Shown here: piece after piece, positions 1-13,168 of the stretch
How positions within the stretch are numbered: the first letter of the stretch is position 1
Layout of the letters: every line of letters starts with the position of its first letter
Position numbers and translations under genes: made by a program
Origin: Magicicada septendecula
Lineage: Eukaryota > Arthropoda > Insecta > Hemiptera > Cicadidae
Direction of reading: 5' to 3'
DNA: 64,000 bases
Assembly (NCBI GenBank): GCA_034769895.1
Contig: CM068371.1
Coordinates: 402,457,469 to 402,521,468 of the forward strand
The notes under the pieces: model-generated
The model's database searches: none
What the model was told of the DNA's origin: nothing
What the model saw: only the letters and a program-made list of their open reading frames with translations

Positions 1-204
1 TCCCTGCGCGGCAGAACTCGTTCAACGATTTTTAACGGAATACATTTATTATCAGGTAAATTTCAATAATAGATCATTTCTCTACATTACAATAGATCAT
101 AATAGATTACCCTACATTTTAGAGCAATTATAGAATTGTACAAGTTACAATCCTACATCCCGAAAGTTACAATTGTAGAGCAATCAAACAGACAATCGCA
201 ATTG

Positions 205-825
205 TGTTAAAATCGGACACGGCTGGATTTTTACAATTTTTTCAAATTCGTTATCCATATTTGGGCCCTGGGGTCGAAAAGTTTGGAAATATTCAAAACT
301 ATACACTATATTCATATTTTTGTTAACATTTTCTTCAATTCGCACATAGGACTTCCAGTTTTATCAAACTTTTGTCCCACTTTTTGGGCCCTGGCATCCC
401 ATAACGTTATTTTAACACACGCAGCTGGTTTAGAAGAATGCCTACTTTAAATGGTCAAACAATTCCGCTGAAACATTTAAAACTTAATACTACATACAGA
501 TTTCAGTCAAAATTCAATTTAATTTGATACGCCACATGAAATTTTGCGATTTTATCCAAATTTTCAATCACACTTTGCCTCCTTCCAGCGTCCCAAAATT
601 TGGATATTTTCAAAAGCGAATACTGAATTCATATTTTGATAAAAACTTCCTTTAATTTGATACCCCACATGGACGTTTGCGATTTTTTTCAAAATTTTGA
701 CCTCATCACATTTTTGCCTCGTTCGGCCCTATTTTTCGAGGTATCAGTCTCAAAAATAGTAGGGTTCTGTTGGGTAAAAGTGTGGACACGCTGTGCTGTC
801 AGTGTGTCAGTGCTGTGAAATCAAA
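205..825 (+). repeat. Dispersed repeat family A, copy 1
   Basis: This is an unclassified interspersed repeat with no coding capacity that I can see. It shares phrases with 32490-32870 and 40960-41290: a T-rich stretch containing TTTAATTTGATACCCCACAT, then a GCGATTTT tract, and finally GGGTTCT..TGGGTAAAAGTGT near the right end (about 762-785). The phrases GGGCCCTGG and ATTTTC recur inside it, which suggests internal tandem derivation. All copies lie in the same orientation. Boundaries are approximate because I see no terminal repeats or target-site duplication. Confidence 0.6.
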
Positions 826-3787
826 TAGGTTTGCCCATAAACTGAGGTTTTGCCTTGCTGCGATTGGGAATCGATGGTGGTCAAATTAAGCTAGACAGTT
901 TAAATTATCAGTTTAATTGTGCCATTCCCTCATCATAGTATGTGATCTGATGTGAATAAAAAAAGGGATCAGAACGTAACTGTGTACAGTTGCTTGCTGC
1001 AGTTCCATATAACCCAAAATAGTCTTTAAGAAGTACGTTAATAGAAGCCACGTGCCGTATTAAACATTGCAGACTGCAACGCTGTTCTAACTCCATAAGA
1101 ATTTATAAATTCTGGAAAACATATTATCCCACATCTTCAAATGTACTCTTGTCCTTTGCTCACCAGCAGACGTTCACTAACATATAAAGTTCATGAATTT
1201 CTTATATGTTAATTTCAGTGCTTGTTCGTCTAAAATTAGAGTCTTGGAGTGATAAAAGACAGAGAGTGACATCTCTGTCTTCCCTACTCTTCTTAAAAAG
1301 TAGTTATTGTTAACAAATTGATCCAAAATGTTTACAATTCTAAACGTCACAATTAGCTAGGAGCCAAATTTTGATGCTGTCATTGATTTCGATAGGAAAA
1401 GCGTTAGCGTTAGTTACTTTGCAATTATTGGGAAAACATGTAAGGTTTAAACTAAAGGTAGCAAAATATAAATTGTGTTGCGACGGAAGGATACAGTGAA
1501 CTCGTATCAAAAGTAGATAAATTTTTACCGTCTTAAAGAAGAGTATTTATCCAGTGACAGCCAATATATTGTAAAAACATAATGTGGAAAAAGAGCGTCC
1601 AAAGGAAGACATCATACTTTTATTTAAATGGATAATGTTATTCCTGTTTGGTATCCAAGGCAGTAGACTCCTTGCAAATCAGTATTTGCTCTACTAGTAT
1701 CTACGCCTCAGAAACGTGGACTAGATGTGATAGAACGTGTGGAGCGAGGTGATAGAAGAGCTAGAATTCTCATAAAAGTCGGTAGGCACCGCTGTCGACA
1801 TTCGCATCAGAAGGCTACGAGCAGTTCGGGGTGATAACTCCATGGGCCATATGGATACATTTCCTGAAGCTAATTTCCTAGACGCGTGATACAGACAGCG
1901 AGATCTGTCATGAAGAATTGCGTTACTACGTTGACATGAGTTGTTTTGCACCTGTGTGTTTAATTTTGTTGGGTCGCAGTAATATTGGCGTAGAGGAAAA
2001 TCATAATTATTTCACCGTTAAAGATTGCGAAATATTTTGCTGTGTAGGCTACGTTTGTGTGCATGTAAGTGCATAATTACTTTCGATATTCTCAGCAGAA
2101 GAGGGCATATGTCACCAGTAAATGAAAGTTATCAATAAGTATTTATCAGAGAGCTCAGAGAAAAATCTGTAATCTGTTGTGCGGCAGTTAATCGCGTAAT
2201 TGAAAGATTATTGCAGTAATGGTTGTTGGTAAACATTCATTATCCGTAATCGATTCAATCACTTCTTTGAGTGGCAAGTTCGAATCGAGTGTAGCCGTTT
2301 TTGCCAGTACTGCGATGTTCACGTCTTAAAAGGGGTATATGGATCCTATAGTTTGACGCCGGCTCCGAAAGCCTAGGAGATATAGTCAAGTTACTAAGCA
2401 GGGTATGTGACTGTCGCAAATAAGATTATGTAACAGGAATAATTCCCAAACCGCGCAGTGTAGAAAACAATTACTGCCCGCTATATCCCTACTACGGCTA
2501 CTAATATTTCATTTCACTAGCACATACTAATTTTGTGACAAAAGGAGAGAGAGAGACAGAACGTTGAAAGGCAAAGAAACGGCTACTTACCCGATACATG
2601 AGAGATACAAAAAGAAACACAGTCGTATAAATAATAACTCAGTTCATTATTGGCGTCTGTTAACCTGTTAACTATGATATGGTCTGATTGATGTTGCTTA
2701 CCGTATTACTGCTACTGCAGTCATTGAGTCATAAAACCTCAAGAAATAATATAGGCCTACTTCTTGCCATCAGTCTAACTAATATAAAATTGCACATCCA
2801 CCCTTCAGCGGAAAACTTGCTTCTCGACTCTGCGCGCGCGTCTATTTATTAAACAGTTATAAACGTAATAACGATTGACTAAAAAAATCTTGAACTTTTA
2901 TAGAGAATTCATAAATCGTGTTCTTTATAACAATGCGGTAAGTGGACAAACATCCTTTTCATGTTATATGAAAATTTATCTGTTTTAAAATGTTTAATCG
3001 AAAACAAAACCTGGCGGGGCGCGTTTGTGAACGCTAATTATACGTAATGTGTCATTAATGAAACGTATCTACGTTTATACTGTTATAGTGCCTGTAATGT
3101 TCCTTCCTCAGTTACTCTAAGTTACAGTTAATAGCAGAAACGATGAAATTCACTCCAGTAATACTAAGTACTTTTAGTTTTTATAATTATCTTTAATGTG
3201 TAAACACACTCATTGTGTGTGGGGGGGGGGGCACACGCCTGAGATAGTTCTGCAGTGTTTACATTTATTGTTTATTGTATAGCTTACGAAAGAGGAAGAA
3301 TATGTATAATGACAGCATTGTTTCCTTGATCTATTAGTTGAATACTGTGATAAGTGGTGTATGCAATTTGTTTTTGGTCGTGTGTTAGCATGTGTTAGCA
3401 TTGAGCAGAGGTTTAAACAAAAATTTGATGAACATTTTGAGCTTGTGTGTTTCGTGTTTGCTTTACTGCTCTTATATATTCGTATGTTAATAAACTACCA
3501 TTTTCCTTGTAGGTTTTTTTTACGAACTAAATTCTTTCGTTTCATAAATTGTACGTGTTTTAATAATATAATCTATCGTTTTCAGAAAAATCTGATGTTT
3601 TATACATATAGTATGGGCGTAATATATTTTATCGAAATTATATTTTTGTAACAAAAAATTATTTAAGCAACAAAAATAATATACAATGTAATACGTACTA
3701 TGGTGAATACATAAGTTACCGAATCGTAAAATTTATATTAATCTTAAATCTTTTTTATGCATTAGTTAGTTATTAGTCTTCTCTCAG
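826..3787. other. No recognisable gene
   Basis: I see no supportable gene, RNA or element here. The short open frames have no familiar domains. At about 1700-1730 a plus-strand reading gives YASETWT, reminiscent of the C-terminal part of LINE reverse transcriptases, but nothing around it supports the match. A G-homopolymer lies at 3222-3231 and a short alternating CG tract near 2832. Confidence 0.5.
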
Positions 3788-3942
3788 TTAAACTGTATAT
3801 TTTTTCCCCAGTATCGGCCATCTAGGGACCACATGCCAATTTCAGTTCTTTACTCTTTGTTCTTTCCTTTTTTCCAATACTCTTTCATCTTCTCACTGTG
3901 TCTCCTCTTCCTGTCTTCAGTCCACTTTGAGCCTGGGTTTTT

Positions 3943-4125
3943 CTATCTCCTACCCTGGACTCCCTCCATTTTTAACACTTTTTCCCGAAAAACTTCTTCA
4001 ATTGCTTCTTCTGCGTGTATATTATTTTTTTCTAAATCCTTTTGGACTTCTTTAATCCAACTTGATGTTAACGTCTTCCCCCACAGATATTTGAAGATTT
4101 GTTTTGTCAACCTATTGTCGTCCAT
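3943..4125 (-). pseudogene. LINE C-terminal tail, frameshifted continuation
   Basis: This continues the reverse-transcriptase fragment at 4128-4709 in a different frame. It starts MDDNRLTKQIFKYLWGK and continues through WIKEVQKDLEKNNIHAEEA. The intact reading of the same segment in the second copy (26.6 kb) goes straight from FFGHYRMDDNRLTKQ, so a frameshift in this copy is well supported. The tail resembles the basic C-terminal region of LINE ORF2 proteins, for which I know no catalytic role. The minus-strand stop lies near 3943. Confidence 0.8.
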
Positions 4126-4127
4126 TC

Positions 4128-4709
4128 TTATAAATGTACAAAAAATAATAGTCTTCTTTTTCTCATTGTTTCTGTTATACTTTCTATACTTTGATATATT
4201 TCATCATTACTTCTTAATTTCCAACCTTCTGAAGTGTTTCGTGGGCCTAATATTTTCCTAATAATTCGTCTTTCCAAAATTTCTAATTTGTCTAAATTAT
4301 AATTCAATGCTAGACATTCACTTGCATATAGGCATTCTGGCTTCACTAATGTACTGTAATGCCTTATTTTCGCATTTTTAGATATGCACTTTTTATTGTA
4401 AATATCTTTAGTTATACCATATGCCCGTTCCATCTTGTGAATCCTTTCTTCTATAGCAGATTTTTCCAAGCCATTCTCTTGAATTATCTCTCCTAAATAC
4501 TTAAATTTTCGAACCCTCTCTATTCGACCAATATCTGTTACCAAGAATTTTGGTGCGTTTTTAACGTTTGTGAGAAATTTTTTTTCTGCAGAAATTCTTA
4601 AGCCTGTTCTACTGGCTATGTCTTCTAAAAAATTAACTTGTGTTACTGCAGATGTCAGATGTTCATAAAGTATAGTAAAGTCGTCTGCGAATGCTAAACA
4701 GTTTACTTG
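4128..4709 (-). pseudogene. LINE reverse transcriptase, C-terminal half (fragment)
   Basis: This encodes the C-terminal part of a LINE reverse transcriptase. Read on the minus strand the frame is open from the 5' truncation point at 4709. It begins QVNCLAFADDFTILY, which contains the FADD box; its two aspartates bind catalytic metal in the palm domain. Downstream come the thumb-like segment KFKYLGEIIQENG, then YASECLALNYNLDKLEILERR and RRIIRKILGP, which are hallmarks of LINE C-termini. The frame breaks after RKRRLLFF, where the 26.6-kb copy continues GHYRMDD, so a small indel near 4125-4135 separates this piece from its continuation at 3943-4125. There is no fingers domain and no endonuclease, so it cannot be functional. 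Confidence 0.85.
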
Positions 4710-4726
4710 TTTAAACTGTATATTTT

Positions 4727-5586
4727 ATTTTTATTGTCGTTTAAAAATCTACGATTTGTAGGAAATTACGACAGTCTGTTGTTTGCTGTGACTTCGGCTA
4801 GGGACACGCTTCGTAGTACAGAACAGTAATTATACCTCCTGAGCTTTCAGTTATTGCATAGATTAAACTTTGTCGTGATTGTCTCAACTCTCTTGCATAC
4901 CTTTAACATAACCATACACAGTGCGTGATAACCAAGTGTGGGAGGTGTGCGTGCCTTCACCTATTGAGCATTTTCATTCGTAAAAAGTATCTTCATACAA
5001 AATAGCTGGTGTGGCGTTTTGTTGCCTCCTTACGTGAAGTTAATTTCTGTACTTGCCATTTCTCGATAAATTCCTTCTCCAGTCGGTCTCAGTTTTGTGG
5101 AATCTCAGCTCTTGTGTTAGGAGTGAATCCGAAGTCTACAGTCGAAGTGTTTTCGGTATACAAGCCGGTACCGATCTGAAAGCTTGACCTTGACGACAAC
5201 TGGCAAGGACAACAGCTAACAGTCTACTTAAACATATCGTGCCGTTACTCTATAGGTGACTATTTGCATTACTTTATACCGGATCATAATAGTTTGCGCT
5301 CATTTATAACAAATCTTTGGTATACTTAAATTTATACATTTTCTGAGAAGTAGTTGAATACTAAAGCTGTAAATTATTAATGTAATTGTAAATTTCTTCA
5401 AACAGGCATCGAATAAGTACGGGAGCGTAAGCATTTTTTCATCCAGCAGGGAACTTTTTTCCAAAGCGATGACCTAGGCTATATTTTTTTTTGCTTAACC
5501 GTTTCTGAAAGTCCAAGTAATATTTTAATTATATAATTACCTTATTATCCACTCTAGTGATACAAAGTTTCGTCAGTTATGACGCA
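4727..5586. other. No recognisable gene
   Basis: Anonymous AT-rich sequence between the LINE and the hammerhead-like hairpin. I see no gene, terminal repeats or array. Confidence 0.5.
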
Positions 5587-5611
5587 TTTCGGGACTAAGT
5601 CCCATCCTCAG
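5587..5611 (-). ncRNA. Hammerhead-ribozyme-core-like hairpin
   Basis: On the minus strand the bases read CTGAGGA, T, then GGGACTTAGTCCC, then GAAA. CTGAGGA fits the hammerhead box CUGANGA. GGGACT/AGTCCC is a perfect six-pair stem II with a one-base loop (or five pairs with a three-base loop), and GAAA is the second core box. Downstream, CGTC and GACG could form a short stem, but not in the exact position expected for stem III. This architecture is known in Penelope-like retroelements, and the locus may be the terminal part of one, although I see no coding remnant beside it. Whether it self-cleaves is unknown. Confidence 0.5.
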
Positions 5612-7930
5612 ATTACACTTATTTCAATATAATAAACTAATACAATAAAATCGCAACCATGATGCTGGTCATGTCAATCAAATAAAATAAAATAAAACCT
5701 CAAATCGCATGTGAAATGTTATACGAACCACGGCTGGAGCTCCCGCATGCGTTTACCCTCAACCGCGATCGTCACGCGACTGGTCAAAGATTAAATCCAA
5801 ACCGATGGCAGTGTCGAACAAGTAGTTTGATGCAAAATTTATCTGATCATTTAATAAACTGTTTTTAGTGGTACTATTTTTTATAGCTTTATAAATTTCA
5901 AATTCATATTTATATAATTATAAATTAATATTTTAAGATCACAATCCGAGGAAGTGTTGAGGAAAAGTTTCGAGATATCAAGGATGTAAGAGCGTAGCGG
6001 AGCATTAACAGAAAAGACGGGAGCTGTGTTGTGCTTATGTATGCATGGTGGAGTGGGGTGTGTAAGCTTGTATGTTATAATACTAAACACACACACACAC
6101 ACACACACACAAATACACACACATTGTTTTCTTATACGCATATTTCGTTGAATCAGTATTGTTTAAAATCGTAAAACAAAATTTATAATTTATAAACAAC
6201 GTTGACTATACTGAACAATTATGAGTCAACTTAATATGCGTTGAAATAAGAAAATAAAATAAATACGAAAAAATTCGTATAATACACTTCGAGCCGTAGC
6301 CGTACACTGAAGTAAAAAAAAATCCACTCATTTGAACAGCGGATGTTTTCAGTTCCGACTGCATACAACCCGTCCTTCCTTACCCCGCCTGTCAGAACTG
6401 TTTCAAGGCCAAGCTTTCAAATTGGTACTGGCTTGTATACAATCAGTTTGTCGTGAACCATGAACGTGACAGGTCCAATATGCAAAATACAGTAGCCTAT
6501 ACTCGTATGTAGACAGAATGGTAACCAGTCGTAACGCTGTTTTCATAATATCTCCAGTGTGTGTAATTCCGTCATATAGAAACCACAATTTTTGTTAACA
6601 CTCGTCTAAAAATGATCCCGTAATTTTATTTAATTTTCGTAATTTTCCCTTATATTCTATACACAGCAGATAATAAAAGTAACTAAGTTTATCAGTAATA
6701 ATACGGCAACGCAAATAATCGTTTACCACTTGCGCTTAAACAGCACTGTGATCCTTGTAAACTCAGTGGCTAAACTCTAGCTACGCTCCAGTAGAGGAGC
6801 CGTCGACGAATCGACAGTGATCTAGAAAATACTAAACCTCTGGAGCTTTGTGGAACCTTCATGGCGATTCATAACACTGTTGGGAGTTTCCAGTTACTCA
6901 CGTAACGAGTATATCTGTGTGGTGACTCTTCATTTACGAGACGGCCTCTATGCATGGCCGTAACATTATTGATTTCTTGAGTTCACAGAGACAGTGTATG
7001 TCCACACTCCTCGCCGGTTTACGTTCGTTGTGTATCTATTAGTAAACCCGTTGTGCCAATGAGCACCACGCCTCCGATTCAGATTCCAGATGTCATTGTG
7101 GAAGGTCCTTTGTTAGTTTGAAAAAACGAATGAAGACGAAATTGAAAGGTAAAAGTTTTGTATCAAAGAGCGCTTCCAAACATGTATTGACAAGTTTCAT
7201 AAGACCACGTGTTTCAACGCACATTGAAACCGAGTTTGTGGATATTTGCATATTTAGAAACAGAATAATACTTGTTTCATCCGTTTATCATAACTCAGCA
7301 GAAAATATTCACTTCCTGTTACTTTGCCATCTGCAACAAGGAAAACTGTCGTATTAAATAATTCTTTTTAAACACGGTTCGTTTCATATAGTTCGACATT
7401 ACTGAATATTTGTTCCATTGCGAGTAAACATCCAAGCAGAGTCGTGTACGTTGGTGTATAAACTCAAAATAGAAAAAGTAATATTTGAAAATGTATCGTG
7501 TCTACTTTCGATTTTATCCGCATTGTAAGATAACCCACGCTTCTAGAAGTATTTGTGTAATATCTAATCTCGATCAGCCGTGTAAATCCTACGAAGGAGG
7601 GATTGTGTTTTATTTTGAGACAGGTTCCTCTGCCGCCGTGGGAGTGAATCTGCAAACTAATATAAAGTTTTACAGAGGAGAGAGAGATTAATTTGCCAGA
7701 TGGTCGATGGTAATAGGGGATTTTCAAGCAGAACCTTGTTAAAAACGACAAAACGAGAATAAAAAAGTTTCGGAGGATTAGGCAATAATTTCAGGCCCAC
7801 ATGATATTAGCAAGCGTAAACAGAGTAGACGTGCTACCACATTCTTCCTGTCGGTCGAAAAAAGAAAAACTTGATTTGTGCGGAACGTACTAGTTACTAA
7901 TGGAATTTCGTTAAATTCGTCTTAAATATT
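5612..7930. other. No recognisable gene; contains an (AC)n microsatellite
   Basis: No gene is recognisable. A (CA)n microsatellite with a small interruption occupies about 6087-6123. The short open frames at 7118-7357 and 7485-7691 contain no familiar motif and I treat them as chance. Confidence 0.5.
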
Positions 7931-7942
7931 TCCACTAAAGAA

Positions 7943-8575
7943 GTGACAAGAGAGTACTCACTGTCAATTTCAGTCAGAAAAACCCAAACCTTGGCCTTTA
8001 AAAGTAAATATCCAGTGAGGACTACGATGGTTATAAACAACAGCACTTTAGAACAAGTGAGCCGTTTTAAATATCTTGGCTGTGCAGTAAGCTACGAGTC
8101 TGAGTATGCTATAAAAGAGAATTAAATAAATTTAGGAATATTTGTGGTACGATTCATAGAAATCTTAGAAATAAAACAAGATACAGCACAAGGATTAAAT
8201 TTTATAAGACAATTGCAATACCCACATTGACTTATATGCCCGCGATTGCACGCGAGTGAGGCGTAGGTCGTGATAAAAAAGGAATGCGGCTAGATTCAGA
8301 GTGCTGAAATGCAGTTTTTTCGAAATACTTTAAATTATACAGTAAAAGATAAACCAAGGAAGGAGCAAAACTCAAAGTAAAGGACATAAATGAAATTATT
8401 TCAATTTACAGAAGGCACCGGTGGGATCATCTGCAAAGGATGACAGAGGATCGAGTGCTGAAAGCGGGACTGAACTATAAAGCCATTGGTAGAAGAGACA
8501 TGGGTCGTCGGAGGATGAGATGGGTGCCGTAACAGGTTTATATAACCTAATTCTTGAAGAGAAGAAAAAGGAGAA
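7943..8575 (+). pseudogene. LINE ORF2 C-terminal remnant
   Basis: This is the 3' end of a LINE, read in several frames. It contains LEQVSRFKYLGCAVSYESEY (8050-8110, the YLG segment after the palm). One frame over is FRNICGTIHRNLRNKTR, then FYKTIAIPTLTYMPAIARE. It ends with RWDHLQRMTEDRVLKAGLNY, GRRDMGRRRMRWV and a short purine-rich tail (about 8550-8575). The order and spacing match LINE C-termini of the type L.W.GH..RM..R...WKP.GRR..GRP. Multiple frameshifts and internal stops mark it as dead. It differs from the 3.8/26.5-kb LINE pair, so it is a separate family or a much older copy. Confidence 0.75.
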
Positions 8576-8589
8576 GATATTTCCACTAC

Positions 8590-11500
8590 TATTTTATTAT
8601 AATTGTAACACTAATGTTGTTTATTACAATCGCTTGTATCAGATTTTTCTATTTGTATGTACTTATCAGGGAAGGAACGTTGTTTTGTCCGTGGATTCGT
8701 ATAGAACAAATTTAAGTCTCATCACATTTTTTAAGTTTACTGCAATAAAATTACTCAACAATAACTACAGAAATCCAAAAGAGAAAATACAATATAAATT
8801 GATTTTTCAAAATTTCCTTGTAACTTACACGTAGAAGAAGCTATACAATCTTTATTATATATAATAAATATTACAACGATACACAACATCGATTTAATTT
8901 AATTTAAATTGTGTAGCCCCACACTTTTGGGAGACAATTATGCTACACAACAACATCAATTTTTAATTTGATTTAAATGTATTTATTTTGCTCTCGGCTT
9001 TACTCATGGTGTGCTCATATTTTTTTGAATTGCTGATTCATTAGCTTAAAAAATGAATTTACTTCTATTCAAACTTCTTTTATATTACTTTGTTTTAACT
9101 TTCTACTGCATATGGTTTTTTCTTTATCATCAAAGACTTTACTAATTACGTTAATTTAAAAATTACTTATTTCTCTTATCATTTACGTTACTAATTACTA
9201 AATTTGATACAAGAAATATTATTCTAATTTTTATACTGCTTTTACATTTATGTATCATGTATTTATTTTAATATTGGTTGAATATCTTTCATTCAAACTT
9301 TAATTAGTGTCTTTCAAATGTCTATAATTACAATGGTTTTTTATCACCTCGTTTGACGTGGTTATTCATGTGTACGTCCTCCGTATCCTTCTGGTCCTCT
9401 GGTCGTGTCCTCCGTGTCCTTCTGGTCGTCTGGTCGTGTCCTTATGGTCCTCTGGTCATGTTCTCTGCATGTGCTGATTAATAGTCGTCTCGTCTCACGT
9501 CATATGCTGCCGGTGTGTCCATAGACCTCATCGTATGTATTCTGCAGCTCTGACATCTAGTTGATTCTGTGACTTTTACGATAATTGTGAATTGGCGTCG
9601 TCGACTGACATAGCCTCCTGCGGCAACGGTTGAATTGAGAAGAAGAAACTTTATTAGCGCGACCTGGTATTTATAGTCAGGTCGTGCAAAAATTCCTGTC
9701 TGAACAATTTTCAACTTGTCAGATTCTGTCGAGGCGTCACTACCCCCACTCTGGTTCAATTCACTATTTTCGCGAATTACGAAGTCTGTTTCACATCACT
9801 CGATGCTCAATCGATCGCTAATTTTTATATGTTTACTGTACGTAAATTAAATTTCTTTATGTTAATCACAAAAAGAGCTATTAATTTTTTACGTATAGTA
9901 ATTGCACTTTTCGTCACCTCTGTATGGTTTTTTAACATTTTATTTATCTATAATTTCTGCACACTTTGGTGTCCTTTGTTTTATCCTATTTTACATAGTT
10001 TTCTTATAATTAACAATAAACATATAACTATTCTACTTGGAAAGGGTTGGTTACATTTCAGGAACGGACAGGTTTCACACACACCAACAAAATACGCGCG
10101 TACACAAAGCTAGCGACAGGTTGTCGAAAATGCATATCCATGCATGAATTCTGCGCTCCCTATTTTTACTACGATCCAGCTTATGCAATCTGAATCATGT
10201 TTATTTATTCATATTTATTTATTTCATTTATTTGGGCAATACACAGTATCGTTGCTGTTTGTACTGTTGCAATATTTTTTCCTTTAAAGCAGTATTTATC
10301 GTCTAATTTAACTACAACTGTATATAGGCCTATTTACTTTCGTTACCCTTTACGTTTTTAAATGTGTCGTTATTCATGAATTTATTAACATCTTTTTAAA
10401 ATCGCTATTACTTTTTGAGCTTATTCGATAACAGAGTTAACGTATTCATTCTCATAATTTTTTGTTCACTAATTTTCCCCGTTATATATGTTTTAATATC
10501 ATTTGTTGTTCTAAGTAATATCTAAATGTCTACGAGAACGAAATCCTTAACATTATTTATTGCTAGTTTACGTTATGTGACAGTGTCCGTAAACTCAAAT
10601 TGTACGTATTTTCGAGCGTCTTTCTTGGGATTCATGCCGAGAGCATAATATCTTTACTGGTCAATGGGATTTAACTAACTTTATCAATTTGACCGGATCA
10701 TTATTTTGTTCTTTCCGTAAATACCTAAATTGTCTATCGGTTTAAACAGGAGCAGTGCGCATGTCATTGCATTTTCCGTCCTGCCTAAAGTATAAAGTAA
10801 TATCGATAGATAAACAAACGTGCAGGTAGTATGGGGGGGGGGGTAAAGGCCTTCCTCCACTACATTGTCACAAAGCTAAGATAGTATGAGCTTTATGAAT
10901 ACCCAAACGCCCTTGACCACTGTACGTCACGCGTCGTAATTCACATCGGACTTGTAAACCGAAGTCCGAGTCCATGTCAAAGCGGATTTTTTTTTTGTAA
11001 ATTTTGAAAAAGCGAATTGTGTTGTGTTATAACCTACAGAGTGGCTGATAGGCCATATGGTACTTTTTGTTAATGTGATTTTGGAGATGATTTTAACTTC
11101 ACTGCACATTTCACGTAAAATTTTTTTGACATTCTTTGTTATGCTATTACGTGCACTCTGAATTTCATTGCCTGAGTTTCGCAACTGATTTGTATAACCA
11201 AAACAGAATCAATAATTTAATATTAAATCTATGTCAGTTTGTTTACTCCTAGTGAAAACCTAAATTATTTTTCCCAAAGGGAGGTAGGCCTATAAATTCT
11301 CTTGTTTCTTATTTTCTTTTAAACAGTAACAGCGTAATAAAGTCACAGTGTAAAGTAACACTGTTAATACTTTTACTTTAAATTGATTTCTTCTAACAAA
11401 TTATATAATACAGGTATATGTATAATAGGTATATAATAACAGGTATTTGTACGTGTTGTTTTTGGAACGGTTTTGTTCGTACCTGTTATTTTCAAATACT

Positions 11501-13168
11501 AGTTTGGCACCCCTCTAATTCCAAGTAAGGGAATACGCGTTTTCAGTAAACTGAGGTCAATTGTCGGTCGCCAATGCTGTGTTTCAAACGATATTGTATG
11601 GCAACCGACGTGGACCGTGTTTAAACGTTCAGATGTTTATTTGGTTTAATTAAAAGACTAGGCTTGGTCATTAGTTTTTTTATATAAAATATTGATTGAA
11701 TAGTTTTTCTCTTGTTCATAGTTTATCGTAGGTTACATTAAACATCCTGACTGTTCCTGTGTGTACCGTGATAGTTACTGTATATACACGGTAGACTGTA
11801 TATTTTGCAGTAACAGTTGAGTTCTCTACATAAAACTGAAAAGTTTTAGGGTGAGTGATTAATCCTTTTCTGACAGTGCATTATGTTACATATAAAATTA
11901 ACATTCTGTTCTTTTTATAAATTTTAAATACAGTAAGTTCTTTTAGGATTGTAACTTGAATTATTAAAAAAATCTCTTCATGTATGTGCAAAACAGCGAA
12001 GTTCAGGTTTCTTTAGCATAAGTTGACTTGATTAAAAATTTGACTGAAATGACCTTCTTAACAAACATGATATGAAAACAGTTTTCTAAAATGATAAACA
12101 TTGGCTTTTACTGTATTTACTCACGTAATATACTTCATATTACAGTTATAATCTTTTAATAATGTTCATAAAGTCTTTACAATTAACTAAAAATATATTT
12201 GAAAGTTTTTATATGCCTTTAAAATTTTCTTTTTCATGATATTAATGAAATAATTTGAGTTTCACTTTCCTGGCTTGGAGATTCACAAAGGTACCGGAAC
12301 ATAACAAGTTTCTGCCCTCCCGTGATCCTGTAAGTTACGGCCTTCTTGATCCGGGACTAAATCAAAACTGTCCTATACAGAAATCAAGCACGATTAGCAC
12401 AGCACACATATAGTGATATTTTCGTATTGCAGAAAATAAAATATTGAAATCTCATTGGCACATAACAATTGAACCCAACGTCAACCCAAATATCCATTAA
12501 TACGTGGACCATTTGTTAAAACCATCCAACATCCGGTTTCGAGTATATTCGAAACCACGTGGCTTGAATTACGGATTAATTTGTATACATTTTAATCCAT
12601 ACTTAGCATTTATATTATTGTATTTGATTAAAGTTTAAATTAGTTTTTGTAATGCTTCTAGCCATTCTGCATACTAACATAACTGCGTATTGTGTCGGTG
12701 AATGGATGCAATGTGTGTATTCTTGTACAAGTGCGTCCAACGATACCCCCATGCACTACACTTGTTTACTTTTTTTATTAACAATATACTTCTTAACCTA
12801 TCGACAATATGTTCTTTTTAGGATCGTATCTTACACAGAGCTCTTATTTTGGTCCACAATAAGCAAAACCTATTTTTTGCAGTCATACATAGTGGAATGC
12901 TTGTTTTGTAAGAAAAATATTGACGTTCTCCGATAACGAAGTTTTTAGGTAATTTTTTGGTAAATAAAGTTTTAAACACGTTGTACTTCGTGTGTACACG
13001 TAGTTTTTCTATGTGTGTGTTTTTTAAATGCCAGGTAACTAAAAAAACTAAAAATCAAATAATCGGTTAAATCGTTAAACTGTCAGTTAGTATAGATACT
13101 ATTAAGTATATGCCTACTGGTCGTTAATTTGTATTTGCTGGTACTAACGTGATGGACTTTTATAAGAC
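8590..13168. other. No recognisable gene; long anonymous interval
   Basis: I find no host gene or element here beyond the minisatellite at 9372-9470. Other small structures are a G-homopolymer near 10834 and an 8-bp-arm palindrome, GGTTTCGA..TCGAAACC, at about 12535-12556. An open frame at 9478-9759 on the minus strand starts at a non-ATG codon and has no recognisable domain. Confidence 0.5.
9372..9470 (+). repeat. Minisatellite, ~31-bp unit, about 3 copies
   Basis: Three imperfect direct repeats of the phrase TCC(T/G)..TCCTTCTGGTC(C/G)TCTGGTCGTG follow one another. The first two are nearly identical, and the third has CTTATGGTCC and TCTGGTCATG. The unit is pyrimidine- and G-rich against an AT-rich background. 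Confidence 0.7.

Larger units (their letters stand above)
3788..4726 (-). mobile_element. 5'-truncated LINE, copy 1, with 16-bp TSD
   Basis: This non-LTR retrotransposon insertion lies on the minus strand. The 16-base sequence TTAAACTGTATATTTT occurs at both edges, 3788-3803 and 4711-4726, and is a clear target-site duplication. The element body is 3804-4710. Its 3' end in element orientation reads ..GGCCGATACTGGGG followed by a short A run, and its 5' end is cut inside the reverse-transcriptase gene, the usual outcome of target-primed reverse transcription. The 3' end is closely similar to the copy at 26512-27045. The clade is not assigned. Confidence 0.85.

Noticed and set aside
1673..1860. 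Possible LINE fragment (YASETWT)
   Set aside because: Only seven residues match a common LINE phrase. The flanking sequence in all frames does not continue the pattern.
9478..9759. Open frame of 93 codons on the minus strand
   Set aside because: It starts at a non-ATG codon and has no recognisable domain, neighbours or splice structure. A frame of this length is expected by chance in 64 kb.
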